This document shows positions 8,279-17,179 of a DNA stretch of 64,000 nt, piece by piece. A program made the position numbers and the translations under genes. Numbering within the stretch: the first letter of the stretch is position 1; every line of letters begins with the position of its first letter. Under the pieces are notes generated by a model. That model made no database searches and was not told the origin of the DNA. It was given only the letters and a program-made list of their open reading frames with translations. Source of the stretch: JBPYCR01 sp051846915 (GTDB lineage Bacteria; Bacillota; Bacilli; Bacillales; Amphibacillaceae); the NCBI RefSeq assembly GCF_051846915.1, contig NZ_JBPYCR010000001.1, forward strand, positions 62,001 to 126,000, written 5' to 3'.

Positions 8279-9385
8279 TTAATTAACCGTACAATGTAAA
8301 ATTGCTTTTTCTCTGATCATCGATTCATTCACTTTAATTCCAAGTCCCGGCGTATCCGTTATTTCAAGTGTTCCGTTTATATATTTCGTTTCCGCTACAT
8401 CTTCTGAAAACATGAGCGGCCCGACCATCTCGTTTGACTCAATGATCGTTTGAGAAAGTGATAAATGAGCTCCTGCCATGGTTCCGATTGCTGATTCCAC
8501 CATCGAACCAAATTGACAAGGCATCCCGGCCGCTTCCGCTAAATTCGCGAGTGCAAGGGCAGGATATATTCCACCTGTCTTCATTAATTTAATATTCACC
8601 ATATCCGCTGCACGTAGCTGGATAATATTTAACAGTTCATGAGGGCCATGGATACCTTCATCAGCCATAATATTCACATTCGTCGCTTTTCTGATCTCTG
8701 CCAATGAAAGATGATCATTTGCCTTCACCGGTTGTTCATACCATCCAACGTTACAATCTCTCGTTTGATTAATGACGTAAATGGCTTCGGCTGTTTTCCA
8801 ACCTTGATTTGCATCAACGCGCAACTTAGCTTCAGCTGGTATTGCCTCACGTACGGCACGTATCCGTTTGATATCCGTTTCGGCATCTGTTCCTACTTTT
8901 ATTTTAATATGGTGATACCCCTCAGAAACAATTTGCTCCGCTTCTTCTGCCATTTTTTCAGGTGATAGAATACTTATCACTTGAGGGATTTGCAGTTCTT
9001 TATGGGATCTCCCGCCAATTAACCGATAGACTGGCTGATTGGAGAGCTTGCCCATTAAGTCATACAGCGCAATATCTATCGCCGCTTTTGCCGATGGGGC
9101 ATCAAGAATTTTTTCATTCATTTTCTGGTGAATGGAATTAATGTTGAACGGATTCTCGCCCATCACAAGGACTGCTAGCTCATTTTTTAAAATCTGAAAC
9201 GTACTCTCCCATGTTTCACTCGTCACATGCTGATCAGGAACCGCTTCACCCCAACCAACTGTACCATCTTCTGTTTCTATTCGAGTAATAATTGTCGGCA
9301 TATCGTCATACCGATCATAAGAAACAATAAACGGCTTTTTTAAATCCAATTTTATACCAAAAACTTCTACTTTTATAATTTTCAT
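8279..9385 (-). CDS. Enolase-superfamily amino acid/dipeptide epimerase
   Basis: A 368-residue member of the mandelate racemase/muconate lactonizing group. Catalytic features are present in order: KIKVG (first lysine, near residue 163), VDANQGW (metal Asp), WYEQP (metal Glu), MADEGIHG (metal Asp) and NIKLMKTGG (second lysine). Such enzymes racemise an alpha carbon, as in Ala-Glu dipeptide epimerases and N-succinylamino acid racemases. The D-x-D motif that Ala-Glu epimerases carry before APL is replaced here by NEMVGPL, so the substrate is probably not Ala-Glu. Pairing with an M20 amidohydrolase recalls the N-acylamino acid racemase pathway (inference). Confidence 0.88.
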   Translation of the reverse strand: MKIIKVEVFGIKLDLKKPFIVSYDRYDDMPTIITRIETEDGTVGWGEAVPDQHVTSETWESTFQILKNELAVLVMGENPFNINSIHQKMNEKILDAPSAKAAIDIALYDLMGKLSNQPVYRLIGGRSHKELQIPQVISILSPEKMAEEAEQIVSEGYHHIKIKVGTDAETDIKRIRAVREAIPAEAKLRVDANQGWKTAEAIYVINQTRDCNVGWYEQPVKANDHLSLAEIRKATNVNIMADEGIHGPHELLNIIQLRAADMVNIKLMKTGGIYPALALANLAEAAGMPCQFGSMVESAIGTMAGAHLSLSQTIIESNEMVGPLMFSEDVAETKYINGTLEITDTPGLGIKVNESMIREKAILHCTVN

Positions 9386-9420
9386 GAAAACACCTCTTCT
9401 ATGGAGACTACTTGTCCTTA

Positions 9421-10395
9421 TTATTTATCATCATATTTTTCGGTAAATTGGGCTAAACGATTAACATCTAAATTACTTCCTGTAACAAGTGTCAATACCT
9501 TTTTCCCCTTCAAGTCATCAAGAACGCCTTCTTGAAATGCAGCTATTCCTGCCGCGCCTGAACCTTCAATTATATGATGGTGCTCTTTCGCCATCCAGTG
9601 GACTGCTTTGGCGACACTTTCTTCTTCTACAAGTACGAAATCATCGACAATATTGAGCACTAAATCTAAATTGCCTTGAGAAATTCCGCCATGAAGCCCT
9701 TCTGCATAGGAATCTTTATATTCGACATCAACGAGTTCTCCTGCTTTAAATGAATAATACCAAGGGGGTGATGCATGCGTTTGTACACCAATGACTTTAA
9801 TAGACGGATTAATCGCTTTGGCAACAAGTGCAACGCCACATAATAAACCGCCGCCACCTGCTGGAACGACAACAGCATCAAAGTCTGGTTCCTGTAAAAA
9901 CGCTTCAAGGCCAGAAGTTCCTTGGCCAGCAATAATATAGTCATCTTCAAATGCATTGACAAAAACTCTGCCTGTTTCTTCAGCCAATTTGTGCGCATGT
10001 TCCTCTGCCTCATCGTAGGTTGCCCCGTATACTTCCAAATCACCGCCAAGTCGTTTAATGCCTTCTCTTTTCGTTGCTGGTGTATTTTCCGGAACGACAA
10101 TTTTCGCAGAAATATTTTTTAATCCTGCTGCATAGCTTAGACCTTGTGCATGGTTACCGGCTGAGGCTGTAACGACCCCTTTTTGCATTTCTTCGTCGGA
10201 CAATGAATCCAATTTATTTAGTGCGCCACGGGCTTTAAAGGACCCTGTTTTTTGCAATCCTTCCATTTTCAACCACACATCTGTACCTACATCTTTAGAT
10301 AGAATATCCGAATAAATCAATGGAGTTTCATTTACTCTTCCTTTCAATCTCTTTCCGGCTATTAAAACATCTTGAAATGTTACTTTTAATGACAT
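9421..10395 (-). CDS. Threonine/serine dehydratase-like PLP enzyme (fold type II)
   Basis: A 324-residue catabolic-type dehydratase without the C-terminal regulatory ACT domain. The Schiff-base lysine is in KTGSFKARGA (near residue 53), the substrate loop is SAGNHAQG, and the phosphate-binding glycine loop is PAGGGGLL (near residue 178). The family deaminates threonine or serine to a 2-oxo acid plus ammonia. Related forms act on 3-hydroxyaspartate or ectoine breakdown products. It lies 19 bp downstream of the M20 gene, so a role in degrading a beta-hydroxy amino acid released by that hydrolase is plausible. Confidence 0.88.
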   Translation of the reverse strand: MSLKVTFQDVLIAGKRLKGRVNETPLIYSDILSKDVGTDVWLKMEGLQKTGSFKARGALNKLDSLSDEEMQKGVVTASAGNHAQGLSYAAGLKNISAKIVVPENTPATKREGIKRLGGDLEVYGATYDEAEEHAHKLAEETGRVFVNAFEDDYIIAGQGTSGLEAFLQEPDFDAVVVPAGGGGLLCGVALVAKAINPSIKVIGVQTHASPPWYYSFKAGELVDVEYKDSYAEGLHGGISQGNLDLVLNIVDDFVLVEEESVAKAVHWMAKEHHHIIEGSGAAGIAAFQEGVLDDLKGKKVLTLVTGSNLDVNRLAQFTEKYDDK

Positions 10396-10414
10396 GTATA
10401 GATTTCCTCCTGCT

Positions 10415-11566
10415 TTAATTAAAGTTTTTTACAATGTTAATAAATAGTTCGATCGTTGAAGGGAATACATCTTCATCAATATCAAAGCGTGCGTGATGGT
10501 GTGGATAAGCACTTTTTTCTCCACCCATCCCTACAAATATAAAGGCTCCCGGTTTTTCCAGTAAGTAGTGGGAAAAGTCTTCTCCACCCATCACTGGATC
10601 AAGTGCTTCAAACACATCATTTCCAAATGAATCACGAATGACTTTTTCCACAAACCGGCTTTGCTCTAAATCGTTTATAAGTGGTGGAGTTCCTTCAATA
10701 TATTTTAGCGTACCCTTTGCATCAAACGTAGAACATATTCCTTCTGTAATTTGTTCCATTTTAGCTCGCATCAGTTGTATTGTTTCCAGATTAAATCCTC
10801 TTACTGTCCCATGTAAAGTTGCCGTATTTGGTATAATATTATAGTTTGAACCGGATTCGATTTTACCTACCGTAATCACCTTCGTATGAATCGGGTCTGT
10901 TTTCCGGCTTACAATGGATTGTAACCCTTGAATGATATGGGAGCTAATATAGATAGGATCTACCGTATCATGTGGCATGGATCCGTGTCCGCCTGCACCT
11001 TCTATTGTGATTTCAAAGTCATCGGTTGATGCCATCATTGGTCCATGCGCTAATCCAATTTTCCCCTTTTCCACTCCTTGCCAAAGATGAACACCAAAAA
11101 CGGCATCGACATCCTCCAGCACACCTTGGCTTATTAAATAAGCTGCTCCGCTTGGGGTTATTTCCTCGGCTGTTTGAAAGATGAATTTAACGTTATGTTC
11201 AATTTCCTCAGAATGCGCTGCCATCCATTCCGCAACAGCGAGTAGTACAGCCGTATGCCCATCATGCCCACACGCATGCGTTACACCGGGGTTTTTTGAT
11301 ATATATTCTTTATCCCCTTCTTCTGTCAATGGCAACGCATCTATATCTGCACGTAAAGCAATAGTCTTAGCGCCTTTTGTTCCTTTTAGATAGCCAATAA
11401 CACTGGGGCGCTCATAATTTAATATATCAATTCCTAGCTTTTCCAACCTTGTTCGAATGTAGTTTGAAGTTTCAAACTCTTTCCAAGATAATTCAGGATG
11501 TTGATGCAAATGACGTCGATCTTTAATCGCTTGATCAGAAAGCTGCTCTAACGTTTTTGGTTGCAT
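10415..11566 (-). CDS. M20 family amidohydrolase (N-acyl-amino acid / peptide hydrolase)
   Basis: About 383 residues from the chosen ATG at 11566, which has GGCGGTG six bases upstream. An ATG at 11581 has no ribosome-binding site. Metal ligands of the M20D group are visible: ACGHDGHTA near residue 100, TAEEITPSGA near residue 132, and the late HHHARFDID segment. The dimerisation domain is in the middle (GGHGSMPHDTVDP). These cytoplasmic enzymes split N-acyl amino acids, hippurate-like amides or small peptides. It follows the transporter gene, so the substrate is probably imported by that protein. Confidence 0.9.
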   Translation of the reverse strand: MQPKTLEQLSDQAIKDRRHLHQHPELSWKEFETSNYIRTRLEKLGIDILNYERPSVIGYLKGTKGAKTIALRADIDALPLTEEGDKEYISKNPGVTHACGHDGHTAVLLAVAEWMAAHSEEIEHNVKFIFQTAEEITPSGAAYLISQGVLEDVDAVFGVHLWQGVEKGKIGLAHGPMMASTDDFEITIEGAGGHGSMPHDTVDPIYISSHIIQGLQSIVSRKTDPIHTKVITVGKIESGSNYNIIPNTATLHGTVRGFNLETIQLMRAKMEQITEGICSTFDAKGTLKYIEGTPPLINDLEQSRFVEKVIRDSFGNDVFEALDPVMGGEDFSHYLLEKPGAFIFVGMGGEKSAYPHHHARFDIDEDVFPSTIELFINIVKNFN

Positions 11567-11699
11567 AATATACACCGCCATTTCTTAAGATAACATTTTA
11601 TAAGATCTTTTTTCACCATTACAAACAATGCAACTGCAACAACGGATAATTAGCACCATTGTTGCAGTATTAGTTTATCCCTATTTTACTATTCTTTCA

Positions 11700-13097
11700 T
11701 CAAAAGATAAATAAATGAGCAATAGTGACGAAAATAGCCCCTAATGTGTATTGGATTAAAATAAGCGGCCATACCCAACGAACCCACTTTGTCCAAGAAA
11801 TTCCAGCGGCTGCAAGGCCTGCCATAAAGTAACCAGATGTCGGGGTAAATATGTTGGAAATCCCATCCCCGAACTGGTAAGCCAATACAGCTGTTTGTCT
11901 GCTAACACCTACTAAATCAGCCAGTGGTGTCATAATTGGCATACTTAATGCAGCTTGCCCACTACCAGATGGTACGATAAAGTTTAATAATGCTTGCGCA
12001 ACATACATCCCGATAGCGGAAAAGCTGGATGGAAGTCCACTTACCACGCTAGCAAGACCGTGTAAAATAGTATCTAGAATATTACCATTCTGCAAAACTA
12101 CGAGAATTGCATAAGCAAAACCAACAACAAGTGCTCCTAATACAAGTACGCGGCACCCTTCAACAAAGGATTCCGCAATATCATCAAGAGACATTTTTCC
12201 AACAATCCCCATCACAATACCCATTAATAAAAATAGTCCTGCAATTTCTTTAATATACCATCCATATTGCATTACACCGAATGCTAACCCGAAAACAGTG
12301 AGAATTAATACACCAAGGATTATTCCTTGTCGAGTCGTTATCGAATCTTGGTCTGTATTAACTTCTACTTCGCGGGCTTGGTCTTCTTCATAAACAAGGC
12401 TTTTCGTTGGATCTTTTTTTACCTTATGAGCATATCTCATTACATACGCAATACTTACACCAACAAAAATAACCCAAAACACCATCCGAGTAGCAAATCC
12501 GGAATAAATCGGTAATTCAGCAATTCCTTGTGCTACACCAACTGTAAACGGATTCATAAATGCTGCAGAAAATCCGGCTGATGCACCTGCAAGCACAATA
12601 CCTACACCGGTTAAAGAATCATACCCAAGCATTAAAGCGAGCGGAGTAATGATCATAATGTATGGAATCGTTTCTTCAGCAAGCCCAAAAATAGCGCCTC
12701 CCAGAGCGAAAAAGATCATTAATACCGGTATTAAATATAATTCCTTCCCATTCATCTTTTTTGAAATACTACTAATGGCACCATCCATTGCTTTTGTCGC
12801 CCGAAATATGCCAAAAGCTCCACCAATAATAAAGATAAAGAAAATAATACCTGCTCCGTCAACCATCCCTTGGTGAAGGGCTTGAAATACTTCAAAAAAG
12901 CCTGTTGGACTTGAGTCGATTGCACCATACGTACCTTCAACAACAATCGTTCTCCCGTCTTCATTCTCGACCCTATCGTATTCACCTGCTGGAACAACGT
13001 ATGTAGCAACTGCAGCTAAAACTATTAATGCAAATATAATGACGTAAACGTGTGGCACTTTAAACCTTTTCTTATTTTGTTCGCTGGTTGATTCCAT
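11700..13097 (-). CDS. YfcC family transporter
   Basis: A 465-residue integral membrane protein with about 11-12 helices and the N-terminal pattern PHVYVIIFALIVLAAVATYV followed by the VPAGEYDR motif characteristic of YfcC proteins. Two internal halves carry conserved small-residue helices such as GASAGFSAAFMNPFTVGVAQ and FIVPSGSGQAALSMPI. The family belongs to the ion-transporter superfamily and moves carboxylates, amino acids or short peptides. It is the first gene of the minus-strand cluster and is preceded by a 220-bp promoter region. It probably imports the substrate that the downstream enzymes degrade. Confidence 0.9.
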   Translation of the reverse strand: MESTSEQNKKRFKVPHVYVIIFALIVLAAVATYVVPAGEYDRVENEDGRTIVVEGTYGAIDSSPTGFFEVFQALHQGMVDGAGIIFFIFIIGGAFGIFRATKAMDGAISSISKKMNGKELYLIPVLMIFFALGGAIFGLAEETIPYIMIITPLALMLGYDSLTGVGIVLAGASAGFSAAFMNPFTVGVAQGIAELPIYSGFATRMVFWVIFVGVSIAYVMRYAHKVKKDPTKSLVYEEDQAREVEVNTDQDSITTRQGIILGVLILTVFGLAFGVMQYGWYIKEIAGLFLLMGIVMGIVGKMSLDDIAESFVEGCRVLVLGALVVGFAYAILVVLQNGNILDTILHGLASVVSGLPSSFSAIGMYVAQALLNFIVPSGSGQAALSMPIMTPLADLVGVSRQTAVLAYQFGDGISNIFTPTSGYFMAGLAAAGISWTKWVRWVWPLILIQYTLGAIFVTIAHLFIF

Positions 13098-13307
13098 TTA
13101 ACTTCCTCCCTTTTAACATGTTCCAATCTTATAAACATTAATAAAATTGGTTACCTTATTGTACACCAAAATTCCTTTTTAGACAATTCAATATATTAAT
13201 ACATTTTCCAGAATATTTGCGACTAAGCGCATAATGTTGCACAAAATTAACTTTTATTTTTAGATGACATTTACCACTGGAGAAAGTAAAATAACGTAGA
13301 GGGGGCA

Positions 13308-13325
13308 ATGCGGAAAAATGAATAA
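13308..13325 (+). other. Five-codon leader ORF overlapping the sodium-channel start
   Basis: GAGGGGG at 13299-13305 is followed almost at once by ATG (13308), which opens a five-codon frame ending TAA at 13323-13325. That stop overlaps the channel ATG at 13318. Spacing of the ribosome-binding site to the channel ATG is long (about 12), so reinitiation after the mini-ORF is possible. Confidence 0.35.
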
Positions 13326-14109
13326 GTGGAAATCATATTGTCCATATTTATCACAACATCCTGTTTTTATGAACACGATAATTTTCTTAATTATCATCAA
13401 TGCTATCTTAGTAGGTTTAGAAACATATCCTTTTATTGCCGATCGTTTCGCTTTTTGGATCGTTTTTCTCGATCAGATTTTGCTCTGGATTTTTACGATT
13501 GAAATAGTCATTCGCCTCATCGCCAGTAAATCAATCGGTTCTTTTTTCAAAGACCCTTGGAATCTGTTTGATTTTATCATTATCGTAAGTGGACATATAT
13601 TAATTGGTGCCTATTATGTTACTGTTTTAAGGTTATTAAGAGTATTACGGGTCTTGCGGGCAATATCCATAATACCTTCCTTGCGCCGGATGGTAAATGC
13701 TCTCCTACTCACTATCCCTTCCATGGGCACGATTTTTTTGCTTCTCGGTTTGTTTTTTTACATTTATGGGGTAATGGGCACGTTTTTATTTAGATCGATT
13801 GCTCCTGCATATTTTGGTACCCTTCATGATTCCTTACTGACGTTATTCCAAGTCGTAACGCTTGAGTCGTGGGCAAGTGGTGTAATGCGTCCTATATTAG
13901 CAGAGGACCCTACATCATGGTGGTTTTTTGTGACGTTTATTTTAATTGGAACTTTTGTTATCTTCAACTTGTTCGTTGGGGTTATCGTAAATAATGTAGA
14001 GGAAGCAAATCAAGAGGGCCAGCCTTCACCAACCGATTTAAAGCTGGAAAAAATGCAAAAAGAACTCGAAGAAATTAAGCAGATGCTGAGAAATCCAGAC
14101 AGAGAGTAA
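13318..14109 (+). CDS. Bacterial voltage-gated sodium channel (NaChBac/NavBac family)
   Basis: A 263-residue six-helix channel subunit that would act as a tetramer in the cell membrane. S4 voltage-sensor arginines are in RLLRVLRVLRAI (residues 105-116). The pore filter TLESWAS (181-187) is the one that gives NaChBac-type channels Na+ selectivity. S6 (FVIFNLFVGVIVNN) leads into a C-terminal linker and coiled coil (LKLEKMQKELEEIKQML) that normally holds the tetramer together. Such channels are linked to motility, chemotaxis and pH homeostasis in alkaliphilic bacilli. Single gene with a leader mini-ORF. Confidence 0.95.
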   Translation: MNKWKSYCPYLSQHPVFMNTIIFLIIINAILVGLETYPFIADRFAFWIVFLDQILLWIFTIEIVIRLIASKSIGSFFKDPWNLFDFIIIVSGHILIGAYYVTVLRLLRVLRVLRAISIIPSLRRMVNALLLTIPSMGTIFLLLGLFFYIYGVMGTFLFRSIAPAYFGTLHDSLLTLFQVVTLESWASGVMRPILAEDPTSWWFFVTFILIGTFVIFNLFVGVIVNNVEEANQEGQPSPTDLKLEKMQKELEEIKQMLRNPDRE

Positions 14110-14115
14110 CATTCT

Positions 14116-14149
14116 GCTGTCGATAATAGCGCTTCTGTTTATCGACAGC
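14116..14149. terminator. Shared hairpin between convergent genes
   Basis: An 11-bp perfect stem GCTGTCGATAA/TTATCGACAGC lies between the convergent sodium-channel and csaA genes. U-runs are weak on both sides, so termination is probable rather than certain. Confidence 0.5.
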
Positions 14150-14156
14150 CAAAATG

Positions 14157-14486
14157 TTATGAGATGCGCGTACCGTTTGCTGTCTTTTCATCAGGACTTA
14201 ACAAAATAACATCACCGTCTTCAGGAACCCCGCCCAATACAAGTACTTCAGATTTATATCCAGCTATACGCATTGGGGGAAAATTAACAACTGCAGCTAT
14301 TTGTCGTCCAATCAATTGATCCGGCTCATATCTTCGAGTTATTTGTGCTGATGATTGTTTAATTCCAAGCTCGCCGAAATCAATTTCTAATTTAATCGCC
14401 GGTTTACGTGCCTCCGGAAAAGGCTCTGCTTTTATAATTGTGCCGACTCGCATATCAATATTCAAAAATTCTTCAAAGGTTGGCAT
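14157..14486 (-). CDS. csaA: CsaA, tRNA-binding-domain chaperone-like protein
   Basis: A 109-residue single OB-fold tRNA-binding domain. The family signatures are FLNIDMRVGTI near residue 7, the dimer-interface motif SSAQITRRYEP near residue 45, and VVNFPPMRIAGYKSEVLVLGG near residues 66-86. CsaA is a homodimer that has been described as a secretion-related chaperone and binds tRNA-like RNA in the cytoplasm. Length is exactly as expected and the ATG has AGGAGG upstream. Monocistronic. Confidence 0.93.
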   Translation of the reverse strand: MPTFEEFLNIDMRVGTIIKAEPFPEARKPAIKLEIDFGELGIKQSSAQITRRYEPDQLIGRQIAAVVNFPPMRIAGYKSEVLVLGGVPEDGDVILLSPDEKTANGTRIS

Positions 14487-14733
14487 GAAAAGTTCCTCCT
14501 ACTTATGCATTGTATTGGATACAACATATCATATTTCACACGAATTTTACCAATTAAGCAACACTTTAAAATATAGAGCATAATATTTATATGGCAGAAG
14601 CAGTTTCCATCATAACAATTACATCAAGTGACCAATAGCTTAAGCAATAACGCACTGCTCTCAAAAAGGCATCTCGATTTCTAGTTTTGCTTCGCTGTGC
14701 ATTTATCATTAAGGTTTTTAAAAAAAGACGATT
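14487..14733. other. Intergenic stretch between divergent csaA and symporter genes
   Basis: Promoter DNA for both divergent genes. No ORF or structured RNA was recognised. Confidence 0.4.
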
Positions 14734-14771
14734 CGTTTGGTTGATTAAACAAACGGGTAACATGGTATGAT
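14734..14771 (+). promoter_or_regulatory. Palindromic operator candidate over the symporter promoter
   Basis: An imperfect 22-bp palindrome (CGTTTG...CAAACG, 14734-14755) covers a TTGATT at 14741 and lies just before TATGAT at 14766-14771. The layout resembles a TetR-type repressor site over a -35. The 19-bp spacer is long. Confidence 0.35.
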
Positions 14772-14846
14772 GGAGACACCCTTATTCAATTCAGGTGTAA
14801 ATATATAAATAAACCTACTTATATTAAAAAATAGTCTGGGAGCGTT

Positions 14847-16082
14847 ATGATGAAATTATGGAAGAAATATAAAAACAGTTCACTCGTTCTAAAAATGTCC
14901 ATTGGTTTTATATTAGGTATAGTGGCAGGAGTTATATTTGGTGAAAAGGCAGGAATAATTAATCCGCTTGGAACACTGCTTATTCATTTGCTCAGCTTAA
15001 TTGCTATTCCAGTCATTTTTTTAACCGTCGTATTGGCTGTGGATCAAATGAAGATTGCCCAGCTGGGGAAATTGGGAAGTAAATTGGTACTATACTATAT
15101 GGTCACAACAGCTGCCGCCGTGTTAATCGGTCTTGCACTAGCTTTCACTATAAATCCCGGTGAAAATTTAACCTTGCCTAATACCCGAGTCGAACAACCG
15201 GAAATACCACAGGTTTCAGATGTGCTATTGCAAATTGTACCTAAAAATATATTTGCTGCTTTTTCCGCCGGTGATTTAATGGCGATTTTATTCGTTGCTG
15301 TTATAATCGGAACAGCTATATCAACGATGAAGTTTTCCAAAGAAGAGAAGATGCAGGAATATGGTCAGTTACTCGACCATGTTTTTAAGGCATTGAATGA
15401 AATGTTTTATAAAATACTGGGCGGAATTTTATTGTATGCACCGATTGGGGTATTTGCAATAAGCGCATCAACCTTTGGTAGCCAAGGCTGGGATACATTT
15501 CAGTCATTATTAACATTTACTGCTGTGTTTTATATTGGTATTATTCTTCTTTGGTTAATTGTTTACACAAGCTTTTTAAAATTTTCGGGCAGATCGATCG
15601 TTTCTTTTTTCAAGCAAACAAAAGAAGCATACACAACAGCCTTTTTCACATCTAGTAGCATCGCTTCATTACCGGTTGCGATTAATGCAGCAAAAAAAGC
15701 TGGGGTATCCGAACACACCGCTAATTTCTCCTTGCCGCTTGGCGCTGTATTTAACTCTGACGGCGGCGCATTAAGAATGGGAGCCTCCATTATTTTTGCG
15801 GCGAATATTACTGGACTAGATTTATCCATTAGTGATTTGATTATTATCGTTGTAATCGGTACGTTACTCTCCGTCGGAACTGCTGGAGTGCCAGCGGCTG
15901 GACTTGTAACTTTATCGGCAGTTCTATCCATGTTTGGCCTGCCTCTGGAAATTGTTGCATTAATTGCCGGTGTTGACGCAATTATTGGTATGGGCGGGAC
16001 GGCTTCTAATGTGATAGGCGATATTGTCGGAGCTGCTGTTGTGGACAAACCAAGTCCAAAACAAGCAAAGAGCACGGTATAA
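14847..16082 (+). CDS. Dicarboxylate/amino acid:cation symporter (DAACS family)
   Basis: A 411-residue transporter of the GltP/DctA/SstT type with eight helices and two re-entrant loops. The serine-rich loop is SSSIASLPV (near residue 271) and the second family motif is NSDGGALRMG (near residue 303), where glutamate carriers usually have NMDGT. The change suggests that the substrate may not be glutamate or aspartate. Transport is driven by Na+ or H+. ATG at 14847, ends at a strong shared terminator. A palindrome over the promoter suggests repression by an unseen regulator. Confidence 0.9.
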   Translation: MMKLWKKYKNSSLVLKMSIGFILGIVAGVIFGEKAGIINPLGTLLIHLLSLIAIPVIFLTVVLAVDQMKIAQLGKLGSKLVLYYMVTTAAAVLIGLALAFTINPGENLTLPNTRVEQPEIPQVSDVLLQIVPKNIFAAFSAGDLMAILFVAVIIGTAISTMKFSKEEKMQEYGQLLDHVFKALNEMFYKILGGILLYAPIGVFAISASTFGSQGWDTFQSLLTFTAVFYIGIILLWLIVYTSFLKFSGRSIVSFFKQTKEAYTTAFFTSSSIASLPVAINAAKKAGVSEHTANFSLPLGAVFNSDGGALRMGASIIFAANITGLDLSISDLIIIVVIGTLLSVGTAGVPAAGLVTLSAVLSMFGLPLEIVALIAGVDAIIGMGGTASNVIGDIVGAAVVDKPSPKQAKSTV

Positions 16083-16121
16083 TACGCAAAGTCTTAGTAG
16101 GTACCAGATTTGAAATAATTT

Positions 16122-16164
16122 AAAAAAAGCGCCAGACTCTTAAAAATAGAGTCTGACGCTTTTT
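16122..16164. terminator. Strong bidirectional terminator
   Basis: The stem AGCGCCAGACTCT/AGAGTCTGACGCT has a single mismatch and is flanked by A-runs on the left and T-runs on the right, so it works for both the symporter and the cold-shock gene. Confidence 0.92.
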
Positions 16165-16166
16165 AA

Positions 16167-16367
16167 TTATGCTTTTTGAACATTTGTTGCTTGTGGTCCG
16201 CGTTGACCTTCTTCGATATCAAAAGTTACGCTTTGTCCTTCGTCCAATGTTTTGAACCCTTCACTTTGGATAGCAGAGAAATGTACGAATACATCGTCTC
16301 CATCTTCACGCTCGATAAACCCAAATCCTTTGTCTGCATTAAACCATTTTACTGAACCTTGCTCCAT
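16167..16367 (-). CDS. Cold-shock protein, CspA/CspB family
   Basis: A 66-residue OB-fold protein with the two RNA-binding signatures KGFGFIE (RNP1, near residue 14) and DVFVHF (RNP2, near residue 25). It binds single-stranded RNA and DNA and melts mRNA structure at low temperature. ATG behind AGGAGG. The long upstream leader at about 16390-16560 can fold, as is usual for cold-regulated csp transcripts. Which of the several Bacillus paralogues (B, C, D) this is cannot be decided. Confidence 0.95.
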   Translation of the reverse strand: MEQGSVKWFNADKGFGFIEREDGDDVFVHFSAIQSEGFKTLDEGQSVTFDIEEGQRGPQATNVQKA

Positions 16368-16389
16368 TAAAAATTCCTCCTAGTGTGAT

Positions 16390-16560
16390 GTTCACACAAT
16401 GTATTACTATCCCTGTCCAAAGTGATCTTTAAGGAAAAGGTATGCACGCATTCCTTCACATTGTAAATTCCATGGCTATCGCCAGGCTCTCCAAGCGATT
16501 ACCTTAGTCGCACTTATACTGATGTTTAAGGGTATTTCCTTTCTTAATCAGCCGAACAAC
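16390..16560 (-). promoter_or_regulatory. Structured 5' leader of the cold-shock gene (candidate thermosensor)
   Basis: Read on the minus strand, the 170 bases before the gene contain TGGC-GATA-GCCA and ATCGC...GCGAT hairpins, an ATGC/GCAT hairpin, and a long-range AAGGAAA/TTTCCTT pairing that would enclose them. No ORF is present. Long structured leaders are a known feature of csp mRNAs, but no specific family is matched here. Confidence 0.4.
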
Positions 16561-16771
16561 AATAATTAATTACTACTATACCAGTGATACAGAAAAAAAG
16601 CAAATAATCATGAACGTTTTTTTAACCATAGAATTATAGGACGTTAAAAATCTTAAAATAGCCTAACGACAGATTCGAAACAATCGCCCAACTCTGCTAG
16701 GACGCAACATGAATATTACGCACGAAATGAAACCGAAAAATAATATGGACGAATAGTAAATGTCTTCGTAA

Positions 16772-17110
16772 GAAAAGCGCAAGCGCCCTGCTTAGAAACG
16801 TAGCGACTGCGCCAGCTCATAGCTGGTGGTTCGATGTCGTCACGCAAAGTGGCGGTTTTAATCGAACATTCCAATATGCTCTGAGATAAAGGAATCATGC
16901 CCCTGCAAAAGGGGTATGCCAACGTTGCCCGCAAAGGGCGTATTTAGTTGGCCCTCCCTTACCTGAGCGAATCGATGATGACTTTCACCCAAGGGCATAA
17001 GGGCGACTAAGCCTCTGTCTAAAGCCAATCGGCAAGTCTTCTTTATCGTAAGGCGCTGCGGGAAGTCGCCTAGTTTCTGGGAGCTTAAGCTAGACAGCTA
17101 TTCGCAAAAC
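16772..17110. repeat. Interspersed palindromic repeat, copy 2 (long form, about 339 bp)
   Basis: Same left end (GAAAAGCGCAAGCGCCCTG) and same right end (GCTTAAGCTAGACAGCTAT) as the copies at 5440 and 30802. The interior is much longer and holds several small hairpins, for example CCCCTGCAAAAGGGG and GCCAGCTCATAGCTGGT. It lies between the cold-shock gene and the cDPG synthase gene and encodes no protein. Confidence 0.8.
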
Positions 17111-17179
17111 TTTTATACTTCCTTATCTTTAAATAAAAGCTGTCGAGTGAATAGTGCGTCTCGACAGCCAGTTTATTGT

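Noticed and set aside
9666..10100. 144-codon open frame inside the threonine-dehydratase-like gene
   Set aside because: It lies on the same strand in a different frame inside a clearly conserved gene, with no start signals.
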